Below, piece by piece: positions 1 through 11,772 of a stretch of DNA of 64,000 nt. Where the stretch lies: NCBI RefSeq assembly GCF_019578655.1, contig NC_063263.1:14755001-14819000 (forward strand). Reading direction: 5' to 3'. The notes under the pieces were generated by a model that was not told the origin of the DNA, did no database searches, and saw only the letters and a list, made by a program, of their open reading frames with translations. Within the stretch, counting starts at the first letter, position 1. Every line of letters starts with the position of its first letter. The DNA is from Ricinus communis. Lineage: Eukaryota; Streptophyta; Magnoliopsida; Malpighiales; Euphorbiaceae. Both the position numbers and the translations under genes were made by a program.

Positions 1-982
1 TTCCTCGGATCATGTTTAATTCCCTGGAGAACAGGCATCTATTTTTATAATTTTGGGTGTTCTATTAGACCAAATGGCCCAAATCCAAATCTTGATTGAA
101 ACTGGGGCTGGAGCCTTATTAAAGAGGACATGCCATTGTGCCCAATGCCATTTTCTTCACCGTGCATGTCCTCAAACTGAACAGAAATTTCGGAAAAATC
201 CAATTAACTAATAATAGGATAGGTCTTAAGAAAAAAAAATTTCATTTCATCATTTCACAATTTTGAGTATTTTTTGACAAAAAAAAGACATATAGATAAA
301 AAAATATATCTCAAAGTTAAAAATTATCGATCGATAAAGATTCAACTATCTTTAGTCCGATCATCCATTATTATTATATTATTTGTATTTGATAATATGA
401 ATTTAGAGCTTTTTAACTCAAACCATCACTGTTTGATTATCAAAATCGATATCGTCATATCAACAATTTTTTAAATCACAATTTAACAATCAAACGATAA
501 AATTATAAGTTGTTAAACTCTAAACTCATTTTATCAAACACATGCAACATGATAATGAATGACTAAAATTAAGATGGTTAAATTTTTACAAATTAAAATA
601 TTTTAATATTAAAAATATTTTTTTATCACAATTTATAACTACATATCTCTCTCTATTACGGTAATTTTTTTTTTTACAAAATAAATTTTACTTTGTAAAT
701 AATCACGATACTGAAGTGCAATCATGTGGTAATAGAAACAAAGTGATAATATAGTATGTAAAAAGAATAAAGTAACCATCGTTAGATGGCATTATTATTA
801 ATATTATTAATTTTGTGTCTTTTGTATTCAAAAACATGTACAGAAGTAATTATAATAAAAACATTAAAGTAAGTTTAATTATTTAAAATGTTAGAAATTA
901 CTTTAAGAGAAAGGAAAGTTGTATTGATAATTTGAGATGAAACTATGAGTCTGAGGTTCGGCCGATCAATGCAGCCGGTAGC

Positions 983-1263
983 CAACAGTTGGTAGCTGAT
1001 TGTTAATAACTGATAGCTGATGACTGATAAATTAAATTATTTCGTAAAATTTTATTAACAGTTAATGTTAGTATGTTAAATAATTATTTGAGGTATAATT
1101 TATCGTTAAATATATTTTATATTTAATAATATAAATTAATAAAAATAATTTATAATAATTAAAAATATTATAGTTAATTTTTTTAGTTCAATTATATTTA
1201 TTATTAAAATATCTATAAGTTTTAAAATAAAGCTGAGACTAAATCAGCTATCAACAACTGTTG
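983..1263. mobile_element. possible MITE with imperfect inverted ends
   Basis: The segment near 983-1001 reads CAACAGTTGGTAGCTGATT. The reverse complement of 1241-1263 begins CAACAGTTGTTGATAGCTGA. These are imperfect inverted repeats about 280 bp apart, with an AT-rich core and extra TGATAGCTGATG-type repeats inside the left arm. This is the build of a small non-autonomous DNA transposon. I could not fix the outer ends or a target-site duplication, so family assignment is open; a hAT-like origin is a guess. Confidence 0.35.
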
Positions 1264-1599
1264 TTTCTTAAATTTTTTACTAAATATTTTAATATAGTTG
1301 TTCAATGAGAAACAACTATTAGTTACATCAAATTTTTAAATCAAACACTCTCTTTAGATTAATATTAAAGGGAGATACATTTTAAGAGTATCGGAACTGC
1401 TTATCTATATTGTTTGTGTTGTTTTCTAAAAGGCTTTACCAACAAAGTAAGAAATATATATAATTTGAGAAGCCTTGAAGTTACATTGATTAGTTCAATT
1501 GAAACAAGAAAGCCTTTTGCTGGAATGGAGAAGGAAAGGGATGATCATGAGATCTCAACTATATCTTTAAAGTTAATAAATTTTTTAATAAATTCAGTC

Positions 1600-1795
1600 T
1601 ACTATGTGGTATGCATAGATTAAATTAATTATATATTCATATATAATTTTTTTATTAAATATTATATTTATATTAGTTGATTTATTTATTACTATTAATT
1701 ATCTATAATTAAAAACCAACCAATACAAATACAACACTTAATAAAAATTAATATATATTACTATACAGTTAGTTTCGTCTATGAATAATATAGTA
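1600..1795. mobile_element. MITE family A, copy 1
   Basis: About 196 bp, with ends that are inverted copies of each other. The left end reads TACTATGTGGTATGCATAGA and the reverse complement of the right end reads TACTATATTATTCATAGACG; similarity continues inward through a motif close to AAACTAATTGTATA. It resembles two other loci in the window (2450-2646 and 45674-45858) in length, end sequence and the inner ACAATAATTAATAAA-type stretch. No coding capacity. The superfamily was not determined. Confidence 0.5.
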
Positions 1796-2449
1796 AATTA
1801 AATTTACCTAAAAATTAAAGCAATGGAATTTCTTAACTCACCTGTTCACTAGAAAATTATTGAGAAGTTAGGCCCCTCTATTGTTGGTTTTGCCTAACAA
1901 ATATAGAGCCTATATAGTTTAATGGTGCTTCTTGCCAACTTGACACCAAAACAAATCATTAGAGTTGGTCAATGTTGAGATCCAGTTGAGAAATTCAACT
2001 ACAATGTACTTGCTAATTGGAGATGGAGATTCAAGAAAAACTGATGTGAGGGGGGAATCAAGTAGGCAACTGTCTAGTTTAGGATCAATCTTGGTGGCCC
2101 AAAGAGGTTGAACATATACTTTAGCTTCAACATTAAATTAACTACCTTCAAGTTTCATGACAAGTACTTTTAAATTTTAATGATATTGGTTCATATCTTT
2201 ATGAAGCATTTTTTAGGGGGTTTTCTTTAAATATTTTATAAATAAATTGTTTTAATTATCTTTAAATAAAAAGCTCGGTAACTCTAGCTAAATTTTAATT
2301 CAAATACCTTGGAATTTTAAATTTTGTTAAAATAAGAAACATAGATGGTTATAAAATAAGAAAATTACTTCCATATGATAGTAAAAACATGTTATGTTTC
2401 CTTTTAAGAAAACCAATGATATTCAAATAAATTTTTAAATAGATTTAAT

Positions 2450-2646
2450 CTACCACGTTATCTATAGACTAAATCAGTTGTACTGTAATATATTACTTTA
2501 TTTATTAATTATTACATTTGCATTGATTGGTTTATGTATTACCATAAACAATTCATGATTAAAATTTAATAGATGAAAATACAATAATTAATAAATGAAA
2601 TCACATTTCACCGTACAATTGATTTAGTTTGCGGATGATATGACAG
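2450..2646. mobile_element. MITE family A, copy 2
   Basis: About 197 bp, with the clearest inverted ends of the family. ACTAAATCAGTTGTACTGT on the left pairs with ACTAAATCAATTGTACGGT on the reverse complement of the right end, and outside these CTACCACGTTATCTATAG pairs loosely with CTGTCATATCATCCGC. The core shares ATACAATAATTAATAAATGA with the other copies. Non-coding. Length and termini agree with copy 1, which supports a real family rather than chance AT-rich similarity. Confidence 0.55.
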
Positions 2647-4966
2647 ATCGAGTCTATCTAAGAATTTATGCAATATACAGTGTAGAAAGAAAAAAAAAAT
2701 AAAATGAATGTGGAACTGGAAGGACAATGATGGCCTTTAAACAAGGAAAAATAGTGGTCCTAAAAATAACAGGCGTGGTAATTGTTGAACGATGGCTAAG
2801 GTGTCTCTCTCTCTCTCTGGTTCATAAGGTTAGACATGAAGACAGCAAATGTATGATGCCATGGATTGACCGGCACCACCATTTCTAGAATAGCAGAAAG
2901 GCAAAGGATGCTCTTAATGATTTAACAAAGTGGGCACATTCAACTTCCCTTTTCCAAATCTTTATTTTCCTATCTTGAAGCAACCCATGAATAATGGTTT
3001 TCACTTGCTTGTCAAGAAGTTGAATGAAATGAGAAAATTTGGTAAAGGACTTTGAATTTCTTCACACTTGTATATCAGTGTGCTAGAGGACCTAACATTG
3101 AATTTTCATGACATGTTCTACTGCATTTCATTTGACTAATTCCCAATGATGGCTTCATGAATCAACTTTTTATCATTTTTATTCATTTCACATTTCTTAC
3201 TTGTATTCATGGCCCAATACAAACAACTAGATTTCACATTCTTAGCCACAAATATTCTCCTGACAGTTAGGAGTAGCTAGCTAGTCCCATCAGTATCCCT
3301 CCAAGAATTGGAACCAAATGGCTACAACTTTTTCTTAGGAAGAGATCTATAGCTTGCCAACCAAATGAGACATCACTTTTGAACCTCCATTGACATCCAA
3401 CTAGAGATGGTCCGTAAGCAGTAGCATAGTTCTTTTTTTTTTTCTTTTTTTCCTTTCACTCCTTCAATTTACTGAACGACTGAAGACGGCTCTCCGCTTC
3501 TGATAAAACTCAATCCGAAGCCTTTAAGTGATGACACTTTTGGACCTCTACCAAATGCTTTTATTTAGCTGTAGAGGTTTGCTGAATGGAGTTCACATAT
3601 ATCTATTAGATTCAATAACTACAATGCCAATGATGTCTGGGTGTCAAGACAATGACATTTTGGTTCATATAGCCAAAAAGAGAAACAGAGAAATACAATG
3701 AGTAAAGTGAGCACCCTTATAAGCAACTTGTGGCGGGGGAGGGGCCTCAAAGGTTACACATTGGTGGAATCTTATGTGCCCTTCTGATTGTGCAATGAAA
3801 GAACTGAATCAGAGTACAAATTGTCTAAAAAGTTTTGAAGTGCAAATCTACAGTGGGTAACTGGAATTCTGTCTGCCCTTGAGGAAGGTATTGGCTTTAA
3901 TGGTGGTCCAGATAGTAACATGAACACTGAGGGGACCATGAATGTTCAAGGAGACCTAAGTGGAGGCACCCAGTTTACCTCTAAATGAAGTCAGAAAAGC
4001 AAAACAAAACAAAACAAGAATTGAAGAAGAGTGAGATGCTCTTTGAATTGAATTGAAGTTGACTCACGTCATGTCCAAGTTCACAAGCTTGCTCAAAGTT
4101 GGTTTAATTTGTAGGGAGCTCTTAAATTTAATTGCTCATACTCTTTAACTGCTTCAAGCTGTTTTTTTTCCTTTTTATATTTGTAGTTTTGTTAGGCTCT
4201 TTATCATCTAAACTCGAACTTTATACGGTTTTAGAGATAACTTCAGTAAAAATGTAGTTTCTACAGTAAAAATGCAAGATTCCCAGAAAATAATTTTATT
4301 GAATGCTCAAGAAAGCACTGTGTCCTTTGATTTAGAAAGAAAAAAAAAAAGTGCACTGTGTTCTCATGTGATTCAACTTTATTTGGTCCTTTTAAGGCCA
4401 AAAGCAATCTACAGTAATGTCTTTCAACATCTCTTTAGCGCCCCTTTTAGCACATCTTCATTGATATCCTTCAAAATCCCCCAAAAAAGTTCATTTAGGT
4501 GTTTTCTTTTTTTTTTTTTTTTTTCTTCATATTTTCAAATAAATAGGGACCTCCTCAATCATTCCCATCCACATAATTATTAGCCTTTTAAAACATTGGA
4601 CATGATAAAATTTGATAAATCTCATGCAATTCTTGGTCTTGAAATAAATAAACAGAGAAATAGAAATAAACAAATAAAGCAAAGAGACAGAAACATCAAA
4701 AATTAAGAACAATATATTTCCTTTTGTATCTCATTTCACATATCTGCAACTAAGCAACTAAATTATTGCTCAAGTGATCAAAAGAATTCTAAGTTTCTAT
4801 ACCTTTCAAGAAGAAAGCAAAACAAATAGAAGGTGGAAGAAAAAGAAAAATTAATCAAAAGCTAAGATTTCAAACACGGAGAGAGGGAGAGAAAGACAAG
4901 AACAAGAAAATGAAACAAAGTCAGTTTTCTTAAAGCAAAAAAGAAAAAAATAAAAAAAGAATATCT

Positions 4967-5866
4967 TCAAGGGTTCTTACAGGCATAGATCAACAAAGAG
5001 AATTCAACTCTTTCTTGATCTTTCTGAAGCAATTTCTCCTCTAACCATAGTCTGCTATCCATTCCACTTCTTGTCCTGAACATGAACACAGCAGAACCAG
5101 AAGCAGGATTATAAAACCAATCATGGACATCCCACATCAGGTCAACAAGCAAACCATCAAGAAATATTGATTGATTTCCTCTAAAGTTCCACTGCAGCCT
5201 CTTAACACGAATCACCATCTTCTTGTCAATACATACTGATAAAACCGGATACTTTAGACCTTCATTTTCTCCACTACATTTAATCAATATCTCATGTTGC
5301 ATTCCTTTATCACAAAACTGTGCTTTCGTTGCATACAAAGTATTGCCTGAACAATGTTCTTGCCTTGAGATGAGACTTGTTTTTGCTACCGGAGTAGTTA
5401 CTTTGAGCTTCTTGTTGATAGTTTCGTCCCCAATATCTCCCAGAATAAGACCTATTTCTGAATCAACCATGACCAAGACATAGAACCCATCAACAGGTGC
5501 AGGTCCTGTGTCATATCTAGCAGAAGAAAGATCCCAGAAAACCTCGATCTTTGAATTATCAGATTCGATGACTTTGCTGCCTCTTTTCTTCCTGAACAGT
5601 CTTGTGCTGGTGTTGAGTTTGAAAGATGTTGAAGGATCAGTGCCAAAGTTTATGTTGAGGCCTTGAGTTGTATTATTTTTGCACCAAGTAACTGTGGCCA
5701 AGAGTTGTTTTTGAGTGGAGAGAATGATTTTATATAAACAGGTGACTGCATTTTGGATTGATGGGATTAAACTTGGAGATATACAAACATTGTTTGAGTA
5801 GCTAGAGCATGAAGGATGAGATATATTTATAGCATTTTCACTAAAACAAGAAACTATATCTCTCAT
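4967..5866 (-). CDS. DUF868 family protein, intronless
   Basis: This uninterrupted 299-residue reading frame encodes a plant protein of the DUF868 family, whose biochemical role is unknown. The Met at 5866 is preferred because the family usually opens with a motif like MRDIVSCFSE; an in-frame Met six codons upstream (5884) is possible. Family-like segments seen are the N-terminal MRDIVSCFSENAINIS, a central WDLSSARYDTGPAPVDGFYV followed by VMVDSEIGLILGD, and a late VKRLQWNFRGNQSIFLDG followed by WDVHDWFY. The end, near FRTRSG and the last 40 residues, also looks complete. There is no signal peptide or membrane segment, and no frameshift or stop. The gene stands alone, with intergenic DNA for several kb on both sides. 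DUF868 identity is confident; function is not known. Confidence 0.9.
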   Translation of the reverse strand: MRDIVSCFSENAINISHPSCSSYSNNVCISPSLIPSIQNAVTCLYKIILSTQKQLLATVTWCKNNTTQGLNINFGTDPSTSFKLNTSTRLFRKKRGSKVIESDNSKIEVFWDLSSARYDTGPAPVDGFYVLVMVDSEIGLILGDIGDETINKKLKVTTPVAKTSLISRQEHCSGNTLYATKAQFCDKGMQHEILIKCSGENEGLKYPVLSVCIDKKMVIRVKRLQWNFRGNQSIFLDGLLVDLMWDVHDWFYNPASGSAVFMFRTRSGMDSRLWLEEKLLQKDQERVEFSLLIYACKNP

Positions 5867-8399
5867 TGTACAAAACAAATACAAATTCTTGATTTAAGGA
5901 TGATTTAGAAAAACTGCAAATTGGGTTCTTGAATTTTGACAGAAAATGTGAGAGAAGGAGAGAACAAGAATAGAGAGAGATCTAATGCTTTGGAGTTTTT
6001 GGCCAAATGCTAGAAATGAAAATTAGTAAACATAGATAAAGAACTAGACCAAATTAGGTTGCTTTTTGAGCTGCCTCTCTTAAATTTTTTTCCACTCTGG
6101 AAATCCAAATTCCTGACAAATTTAATATGCTATCTATGACAAGAATAAGAGTCATCATGCTCACCTTAAAATCTGCCTCTCATTCCTGTAGAAACAGAGT
6201 TTATAAGGGAAAAGAGAGAAGAGAGAAAGGAACAATAGAAGTGGAAGATTGAAATAGAAACTTTCAGGAATATTTTATTTAATCACTACTTTTGACAGTT
6301 CATATCACACAATAAAAAATTTAAAGAAAAAAAACAAATCAAAAGGAAAGAAAGAAAGAAAAGAAAGGGAATAGAAAAAGATGTTTGGACCTGGTCTGGT
6401 CTAGATATCAGCAGCACCAACTTTGTGACATGATCATAGTTTTGCCTTTAATTTCATTCCTTGGCTTAAGTGATTAATACAAAGGCTAATTAAGTAATAA
6501 TTAAAGAAGGAAGGTAAAATGTTGAAGTATTTTTAGTAATTGATCATTCTTCCTGAAAAAACTATAGAAAGTGAGATTAAGGTCCATAGCAAAGAGTTGG
6601 GCAAGTGGTTTTAGGACAGTTAAAACATAGAGGGGTCTTAGGAAGATATTTTAGGTACCATGTGCTATGTGTATGTTGTGATTTTACTAGTAGATAGATA
6701 TTTTATTTTTGTTTTTATTGTTTTTACCAGAAGATAGAAATTATATATGGGGGCAGTGGGTTGGGCATGAGCATGAGCATGATAATAAAATGTTGGCCCC
6801 CACCAAATAAATTTAGTATGTAGACCCACCAACTCCTCTCCCAACATACCTTATGATTAATAAGGAAAAAGATAATATTTACCCCAAAAAAAATTAATTT
6901 AATTAAAATCTCGAATTAAAATTTTAAATATATAGCTGCATTAATAAAAGTACTACCCGACACGTTCTAAATTAATTTTAAATATATATATACCAAAAAA
7001 AACTTAATAAAAATGTGTTGTATCCTTGTTTTTGCTGCTGTTGGGTTATTTCTTTTTAAAATGTTGAGAGCACAGACAGTTTACACAAAAGAAAAATAAA
7101 TAAAATGAAAAGGTCATAACATAATGAAATATGAGTTTGAATATTCTAGAGTAGTGAATAGTGATGGTCTCCATGTTCCATCCTTCAATACAAAGATATC
7201 ATGTGGCTCAAGTTGACTAAAATCAATGCATGTATTCTGTATTTCTTATTAAATATTTTGGGTCAATAGCCACCTCCCCTTCTATTCCCTCCTCTAATTA
7301 CCCCATTATAAAATAAACTCTCACTAAGCTAATATTAACTTTTTAGGCATGTTTACATCAAATTGTTTCTTTCATAATAAAAACAAGAGTAAAGTGAAAG
7401 GCTCTATCAATCTTGATTAAAGTTGCATCAGACATTCCACAAGAGAAAAAGAAAAAGAAAAAAAAAAGTGGTTATGATATAATCATTCAAAAGCTTTAAA
7501 GAAAAGAGAAAATTAGAAGAAATAGAAAGACAAGACTTGTGATTAACTCTTTTGTGGGTGTCAATGTTGTCACAATAATTAGTTTGTTAAAACAAACATA
7601 ATTATGGATAATGATAGAATTAGATTGGAGAAAAATAAAAAATTAAATATTGAATTAAGAATAGACAGAGCGATGGAGAAATCACTCTTAAAAGACACCA
7701 TTAAAGTTATAATTTATCCAATTATATTTTGATATATGAAATTTATAATGTGATGTTACATATATATATATATGACATTATATAACTGGTATGTGGATAC
7801 AATAACAAGGGCAGACATTTTTTCGCTCTGGAACGAGGTTTAATTTAGTTGTCAAATTTTATAGTCTTATTTAATTTGATCATTTTTACATTTATAATAA
7901 ATTTAATTTCTAAACTTTTTTAGTAGGTTTTAATTTAGTTCTTTTTTTAGAAGAGTCAGTTGGACGTGTTATAATAAAAGCATAGAAAAAAAGTAAATTG
8001 AGCCTTATTCTATTTTTAAGTTAAGAATTTGTTATAAGTATAATCTTTTTTAATAAATATAAAATCTATTAAAATCACTAAAACCAACTTGTCATGATAT
8101 TATCTTTCTACCACTACTACTAATATCTTTTTAAATAAAAATTACTAACACTATTATTAAAAGATAAAAGCATAGATGAGAATCTAAAATGTAACACCCT
8201 CGTCATCGCCTCTTCATGAATATTCGCACTATTAGTTTTACCCATCAATCAAGAAAACAATATATACACAATCAACCATTCAGTATTCACAAATACATCA
8301 ATCCATTGTAATAAATTGAATGCAATCTAAGAAATCAAGTTCATTGCCAGCATCAAATCAAATTGAGCCCCACTCGAAAGTTGAAGGCTGAAAAATGAA

Positions 8400-8427
8400 G
8401 GAGACTGCATGGCATATGGCAGTCTCC
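8400..8427. repeat. GC-rich 9-bp perfect hairpin
   Basis: GGAGACTGC at 8400-8408 is perfectly complementary to GCAGTCTCC at 8419-8427, leaving a 10-base loop. It stands out in an AT-rich area. It is too short for a plant microRNA precursor and no known mature sequence was recognised. It could be a transposon relic or chance. Confidence 0.6.
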
Positions 8428-9828
8428 CACAACAATTTTAACAATTGAAGCATTGGTAAACATTTCTTATTTGTTTTAGTATTCTGGTGATATCCCCACC
8501 CATAATATCTGTGTATTAATATAGTTTCTGTTATTGCTCTAACAATTCTGATACACTTCATACCAATTTCATCATTCACCCATTTATATTTCTTCCCTTT
8601 TCAAGAAAATAAAAAAATAAGAGACATTTTTCATGACTTTTATTGCTTGGCTCATTATATTATTTTCATAAAATTGTTTTTTTTTTTCTTTTCATGTAGT
8701 AAATGTTCTTAAAGGGATTATTACCTTTAATAATATTAGGTGAGAGCAACATTAAATCATATGATGATTATTTTCTCTTTTCTCTTTCAATGTTTATAAC
8801 ATTTCAAGCTTAAAATCTTATCAACTTTTCAAGAACCATTTGCAAATTTTCCACTCTGAGCTAAATTCTCACTAGCATTTCACAACAATATCCGCTCCTA
8901 AAACTCAAACCATCAATGGTAATGAATTATAGGAAGATTTTCGCCTAAATATATATATATGGTCTTTTTCGTAAATGTCATAATTAGCGGATAAAAATAA
9001 AAAGAAATAAATTATATCTTTTAACCAATAAAAATATAAATATCATTATCATATAGCCATTTTTATATTCATTTGTTATTATTATGAACTATAAAGTATC
9101 TCATTGTCATTAAAACAAACCATATATCTTTATATAAAAATTTATCAAAATCACATATAAGGTATTTTTATTTTCCCACTTTACATTATCACATATGCAA
9201 ATGAGAATCATGAGCATGCATAAAAGGCATGAAAATAGAGTTGCAAGATGAAATAGAAAGGATATGTAATTTGTGAAGGGACACCCATAAGCACCACAGA
9301 AACCTTTTCATAGACTGATAGATATATTATCCTAAGACTATCAGATTTATTTTATGTTCCTAACTTATGAACTAAAAATGAAGTTTAGAAAAAAGAAAAA
9401 ACAAAAAATACTAACTAAAGTTTGATGATTAGTGCATAAAGCTTGATCGATCTGTCATCATTAACTCATAAACCAGGGTTAGCTAGTCCTTCTTTTTTAT
9501 TTTTTTGGTAATAGTTCAATGTCCAACTTTATTCCTTTGTTTGGTTGCTGAGAAAAAAGATGGATTCCAAACTTTCTTTCTTTATCTTTTTCCCTTTCTT
9601 TCTTTCATCTAACTATATAATATCAGTTAAGATAAAGTGATGTATATTTCAAGAAGTAGTTGTCTATGTAACTAAAACACTAATTAATAAAGAAAATCTG
9701 AGAGAGTAACAAACAATCATTTAGGAAAACAGAATCCCACTGATATGAAATGCTTCTCTTTTGGCTTTATATGGTTCCAAGAAATTCTTCTCATCTCCAC
9801 CCCAAAAATCCATTAGCATCTTTCTTTG

Positions 9829-9863
<35 letters not shown>

Positions 9864-10388
9864 TCACACTTCTTAAATAATATTTCCAACTTTTTCAAAA
9901 ATAGATTAATATGTGTATATATGTATTGGTAGCCCCTGATTTGAAGCTTCATGAAAATTCAGTGAAGGGAATTTCTGAAGAACATTACACATAAAAGAGA
10001 ACATATTGGGTTACAAAAATAGAAGCCAGCTCACTTTGCAACTTGCAGATTATTAGGGTAGTGTTCATGATACTTTAATCTACTGCATCAAACTATTTTT
10101 TATAAGGTCGATTGTTCTTATTTGTGCCAAAACTGCTGCTGATATCATTGAATGTCGTCAATTTGCATACCCACTCTTTTGTTATTAGATGAATCTACAT
10201 GTAACAACTGTATCCAACATTTAAAATGGAGATGAATAATAATATCTTTTTAAAAAAAAAAAAAAGAAATTAGAGAGAAGTTATTGAAGTATTACGAAGT
10301 TGTCAGGATTTAAAATTTTCACTTATTATTCGAAAAACTGTTAAATAAAACAGAATTTGTTAAATATATATTTATATTCATATAATAT

Positions 10389-10777
10389 GGAGTCATTCTA
10401 ATATACCATAGGTGTACCTTATTATATAAATTTATAAAATTAATTTTATTTTAATTTTTATAATTTTAAAAAATAATTAAATACTAAATTAATCAGTTAT
10501 ACATAGTACTTATTAATCAAATATATTATCTTTATTTATTAAATTTTTTTATTCATTTTTAGAATTTAATCAATGGTATTTTACAACTATGAAATTCACC
10601 TACATAATTTTAACTTGTATAAATAACTAAAAATTATATATCATTTCATTGAAAATTTAATTAATAAAATGATGTATGTAATTAATTAATTATTTAAAAA
10701 TATACTGATTAATTATCTAAAAATTAAAAAATACATTTATAATGGTAGAGTACCACAGTAGTATTCTAATAAAATCC
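10389..10777. mobile_element. MITE family B, copy 1
   Basis: About 389 bp. It starts GGAGTCATTCTAATATACCA and the reverse complement of its end reads GGATTTTATTAGAATACTAC, so the ends are imperfect inverted repeats. Along its whole length it is similar to 26481-26840, sharing inner blocks such as AAATTCACCTACATAATTTT (here) against AAATTCATCTACATAATTTT (there). ATAATA occurs directly at both flanks and may be a target-site duplication. Non-coding. The two-copy full-length match is the main evidence. Confidence 0.6.
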
Positions 10778-11684
10778 AATAATATAATGTGTCTATAAAT
10801 TTTATATATAAGCATAGAGTTTTCATTAAAAACTGCCCATTGATCTTGATAATAAAATAAATCATTAGAATAGTAAGTGTTGCATACAAAATTAGTATGT
10901 AATACCACTGAATGGTTAATTTTAGAGGAAGGGGTAAAAAAAAAAAAAAAAGCAAGTAGTCAAGTAGAGAACTAAGAAATTGGAGTCAGAACTAACACAA
11001 AACATATATTATTTTTAGTTAAGCAACTAACTATTTATTATTATTTTAATGTAGACTGTAATCCTAAACAGCAAACCATTTCCTTAAACTAAGGGGAGAT
11101 CAAATAAGCAATTTGCTCAATCCAAAGAACAATTAAAAGCTGACTTGCAAATATTGCCTTCTTAATTATCAATGCAACAAGACATTTAAAAACCTATTAA
11201 TTAATAAAATAATTATGATTAGTGGTGAAAACCCAACACATGAACAATAAGCATCAACTACTTAAAAAATATATCTTCTTTGCCTTATTTATAACCCAAT
11301 ATCCTCTCTCATTTAAATTATATATATATATATTTACATTTTGGTGAAACTATTAATCAATTGTAAAGTGACATCTCAGCTACTGATTGCATGTGATTTC
11401 ATTTTATTTTTTAAGCTTTCCAAAGTTATTAATGAAATAGCAAATATAAGTCAGCTATATTATAAATTATGTAATGCTGCTAACTTAGAGTGAGAGAGTC
11501 TTTTGACAAATTTTGTTACTTGTGGCAGGTTGTTTGATGTCCTTTTCCTTGTTAGCAGAAACAAATTAATAACTGATCACTGGATGTGACACTATAAATT
11601 CCATTTTAATTTCTTGCATTATCTTCCAATTCCACTTTTGGAATTTGAACCGACAAATCTCATTGCATTCAAATTATATATAGT

Positions 11685-11769
<85 letters not shown>
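11685..11769. repeat. compound (CT)n(TA)n microsatellite
   Basis: An uninterrupted CT dinucleotide run at about 11685-11707 passes directly into a pure TA run reaching 11769. Compound dinucleotide tracts like this are slippage products and would be length-polymorphic. The ORF that crosses it is an artefact of the repeat. Confidence 0.95.

Positions 11770-11772
<3 letters not shown>

Larger units (their letters stand above)
1..4966. other. AT-rich intergenic region, no gene recognised
   Basis: No ORF here looks like a known protein; the short ORFs are compositional. The first 2.7 kb is very AT-rich and holds three MITE-like inverted repeats, listed separately. From about 2.7 to 4.2 kb base composition is more balanced, with a short CT run near 2804-2818, and could hold promoter or non-coding transcript sequence, but no hairpin or conserved mature microRNA was recognised. 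T and A homopolymers occur near 4507-4525. Confidence 0.5.

Noticed and set aside
4120..4140. GGGAGCTCTTAAA, reminiscent of miR159/miR319
   Set aside because: The match is short and no foldback partner is found within 250 bp.
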